Origin: JANYCG01 sp031428695
GTDB lineage: Bacteria; Pseudomonadota; Gammaproteobacteria; Burkholderiales; Burkholderiaceae_C
Length of the DNA stretch: 5,975 nucleotides
Reading direction: 5' to 3'
Assembly: GCA_031428695.1 (NCBI GenBank)
Contig: JANOYE010000074.1
Coordinates: forward strand, 1 to 5,975
Part shown: piece after piece, positions 5,169 to 5,975 of the stretch
Layout: every line of letters begins with the position of its first letter
How positions within the stretch are numbered: position 1 is the first letter of the stretch
The notes under the pieces: generated by a model
The model's database searches: none
What the model was told of the DNA's origin: nothing
The model's input: only the letters and a program-made list of their open reading frames with translations
Position numbers and translations under genes: made by a program

Positions 5169-5177
5169 GTCAGTTTG

Positions 5178-5208
5178 CTCAAATTTTGCTGCGAAAACTT
5201 GAGTTTTT
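5178..5208 (+). terminator. Possible intrinsic terminator after the three-gene cluster
   Basis: CTCAA-A-TTTT, loop GCTGCG, AAAA-C-TTGAG: a stem of nine base pairs with one A.C mismatch, followed at once by TTTTT (5204-5208). It begins 9 bases after the stop of the last gene. The stem is AT-rich and so weaker than usual. A competing hairpin, GCTGC...GCAGC with inner AAAACT/AGTTTT, spans 5188-5214 and cannot form at the same time. Confidence 0.45.
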
Positions 5209-5247
5209 AGCAGCGGGAAGCTAGAACCTAAAGAGCATTTGTTCCGA

Positions 5248-5975
5248 TCAAGGCAATTTCCGCGTGCCCTTATCACGCGGTGGCAATCCAGTGTGTTGAG
5301 TGAGGGCTCGTCCTTTCACCGGAGCTGCGGTGGAATTCTTCTTCCGCGCACTCTGATACCCCCCATCCCCCAACGGCTGGAACGTCGGGATCAGGTGCTG
5401 CTTGCCATTGCCGATCAAGTCGGCGCGGCCCATGGCCTTGAGTGCTTCGCGTAAGACGGGCAGTTGTTCGGGTCGTGGTAACGCAAGAAGGCTTTGTGCA
5501 AGCGGCGGCGTTTTTCACCACGCACGATATCGACGACATCGTCAACGGCGGCTTCACGACGTACTTTGCGCAGCGGATTGCGGTTGCTGTGGTACATGGC
5601 CGTGGCGGTGGCCATGGGTGACGGGTAAAACGTCTGGACTTGATCAGCGCGGAAGCCGTTTTTCTTCAACCACTGCGCCAGGTGCATCATGTCTTCGTCG
5701 CTGGTGCCGGGGTGGGCGGCGATGAAATACGGCACGAGGAACTGCTTTTTGCCGGCTTCCAGGCTGAACTTTTCAAACATCTGTTTGAACTTGTCGTAGC
5801 TGCCGATGCCGGGCTTCATCATCTTGGTGAGCGGGCCTTGCTCGGTGTGTTCGGGGGCGATTTTGAGGTAGCCGCCGACGTGGTGCGTCACCAGCTCTTT
5901 CACATACTCGGGGCTCTGCACGGCGAGGTCATAACGCAGGCCGCTTCCGATCAAAATCTTCTTGATGCCCTTGAG
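5248..5975 (-). pseudogene. ygiQ: ygiQ, YgiQ-family radical SAM protein, 3' part with a one-base frameshift
   Basis: C-terminal portion of the large YgiQ/UPF0313 radical SAM protein (over 700 residues in E. coli). The start and the Cys motif for the iron-sulfur cluster lie beyond the window's right edge; the frame is open to 5975. Conserved stretches visible are GSGLRYDLAVQSPEYVKELV, HHVGGYLKIAPEHTE, MMKPGIGSYDKF, PYFIAAHPGTSDEDM and FYPSPMATATAMY, then the DUF3362 region with RRLHKAFLRYHDPNN. At Asn-Asn the frame goes wrong: the reading continues as CPSYAKHSRPWAAPT to a premature TGA at 5415, while the expected WPVLREALKAMGRADLIGNGKQHLIP... is intact in another frame and runs to TGA at 5248. 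Adding back one G restores it. The lost part is the variable, probably disordered C-terminal tail, so function may be partly kept, or the shift may be a sequence error. The cellular role of YgiQ is not well defined. Confidence 0.9.
5455..5466 (-). other. Frameshift site in ygiQ (one G missing from the Trp codon)
   Basis: On the - strand the sequence reads AACAACTGCCCGTC where family alignment expects AACAACTGGCCCGTC (Asn-Asn-Trp-Pro-Val). On the + strand this is one C missing next to 5461, between GGG and CAG. The codons on both sides keep perfect family sequence in their own frames, so this is a single recent event or a base-calling error. No slippery heptamer is present to suggest programmed frameshifting. 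Confidence 0.85.

Noticed and set aside
5440..5470. Programmed ribosomal frameshifting in ygiQ
   Set aside because: No slippery heptamer or downstream structure is evident, and the shift is explained exactly by one lost base in a conserved Trp codon.
3273..5975. Conserved E. coli-like linkage of ygiQ with mqsA
   Set aside because: In E. coli the two genes are near one another but separated by other genes, and mqsR is present; here the neighbours differ and mqsR is missing, so proximity is probably coincidental.
1..5975. CRISPR array, tRNA/rRNA gene, insertion sequence or attachment-site repeats
   Set aside because: No regularly spaced direct repeats, no cloverleaf-like or rRNA-like sequence, no transposase or integrase reading frame and no matching flanking direct repeats were seen by eye.

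Overview
The window looks like a high-GC betaproteobacterial chromosome, most likely Burkholderiales/Comamonadaceae. The evidence is a Bug/TctC-type periplasmic solute-binding protein, a VOC protein divergent from a YafY-type WYL regulator, and a YgiQ-type radical SAM protein. This placement is by family resemblance only and no database search was run.

Layout. (1) 1-2127 is ordinary accessory metabolism: the 3' part of a tripartite-tricarboxylate-type binding protein (+), a small VOC/glyoxalase-fold protein (-), and a divergent HTH-WYL regulator (+). The 189-bp divergent spacer holds a perfect 9-6-9 inverted repeat and a 14-bp palindrome. (2) 2128-5168 is a dense block of toxin-antitoxin (TA)-type genes. 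First comes a ribbon-helix-helix antitoxin overlapping a PIN-domain toxin by one base, with a perfect inverted repeat lying on the putative promoter. Next, on the - strand, is an MqsA-family zinc-finger/HTH antitoxin with no MqsR toxin beside it. Divergent from that is a three-gene coupled cluster: DUF433 antitoxin-like, DUF5615 PIN-like, and an unrecognised single-TM protein. (3) 5248-5975 is the 3' end of ygiQ (-), carrying a one-base deletion that breaks the frame near its C-terminus.

How the genes may work together. The MqsA-like protein keeps its four zinc cysteines and both DNA-contact residues known from E. coli MqsA. A perfect copy of the MqsA operator pattern, AACCT-N3-AGGTT, lies inside its own predicted promoter. 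The same spacer feeds the divergent DUF433-DUF5615-membrane-protein cluster, so an orphan MqsA may have taken over control of an unrelated toxin module. That cluster is joined by a 17-bp overlap and then a zero-gap TGA|GTG junction. Its last gene is distinctly AT-richer (about 46% GC by hand count) than the rest of the window and encodes a membrane-anchored protein of no family I recognise. This is the best candidate here for an undescribed system.
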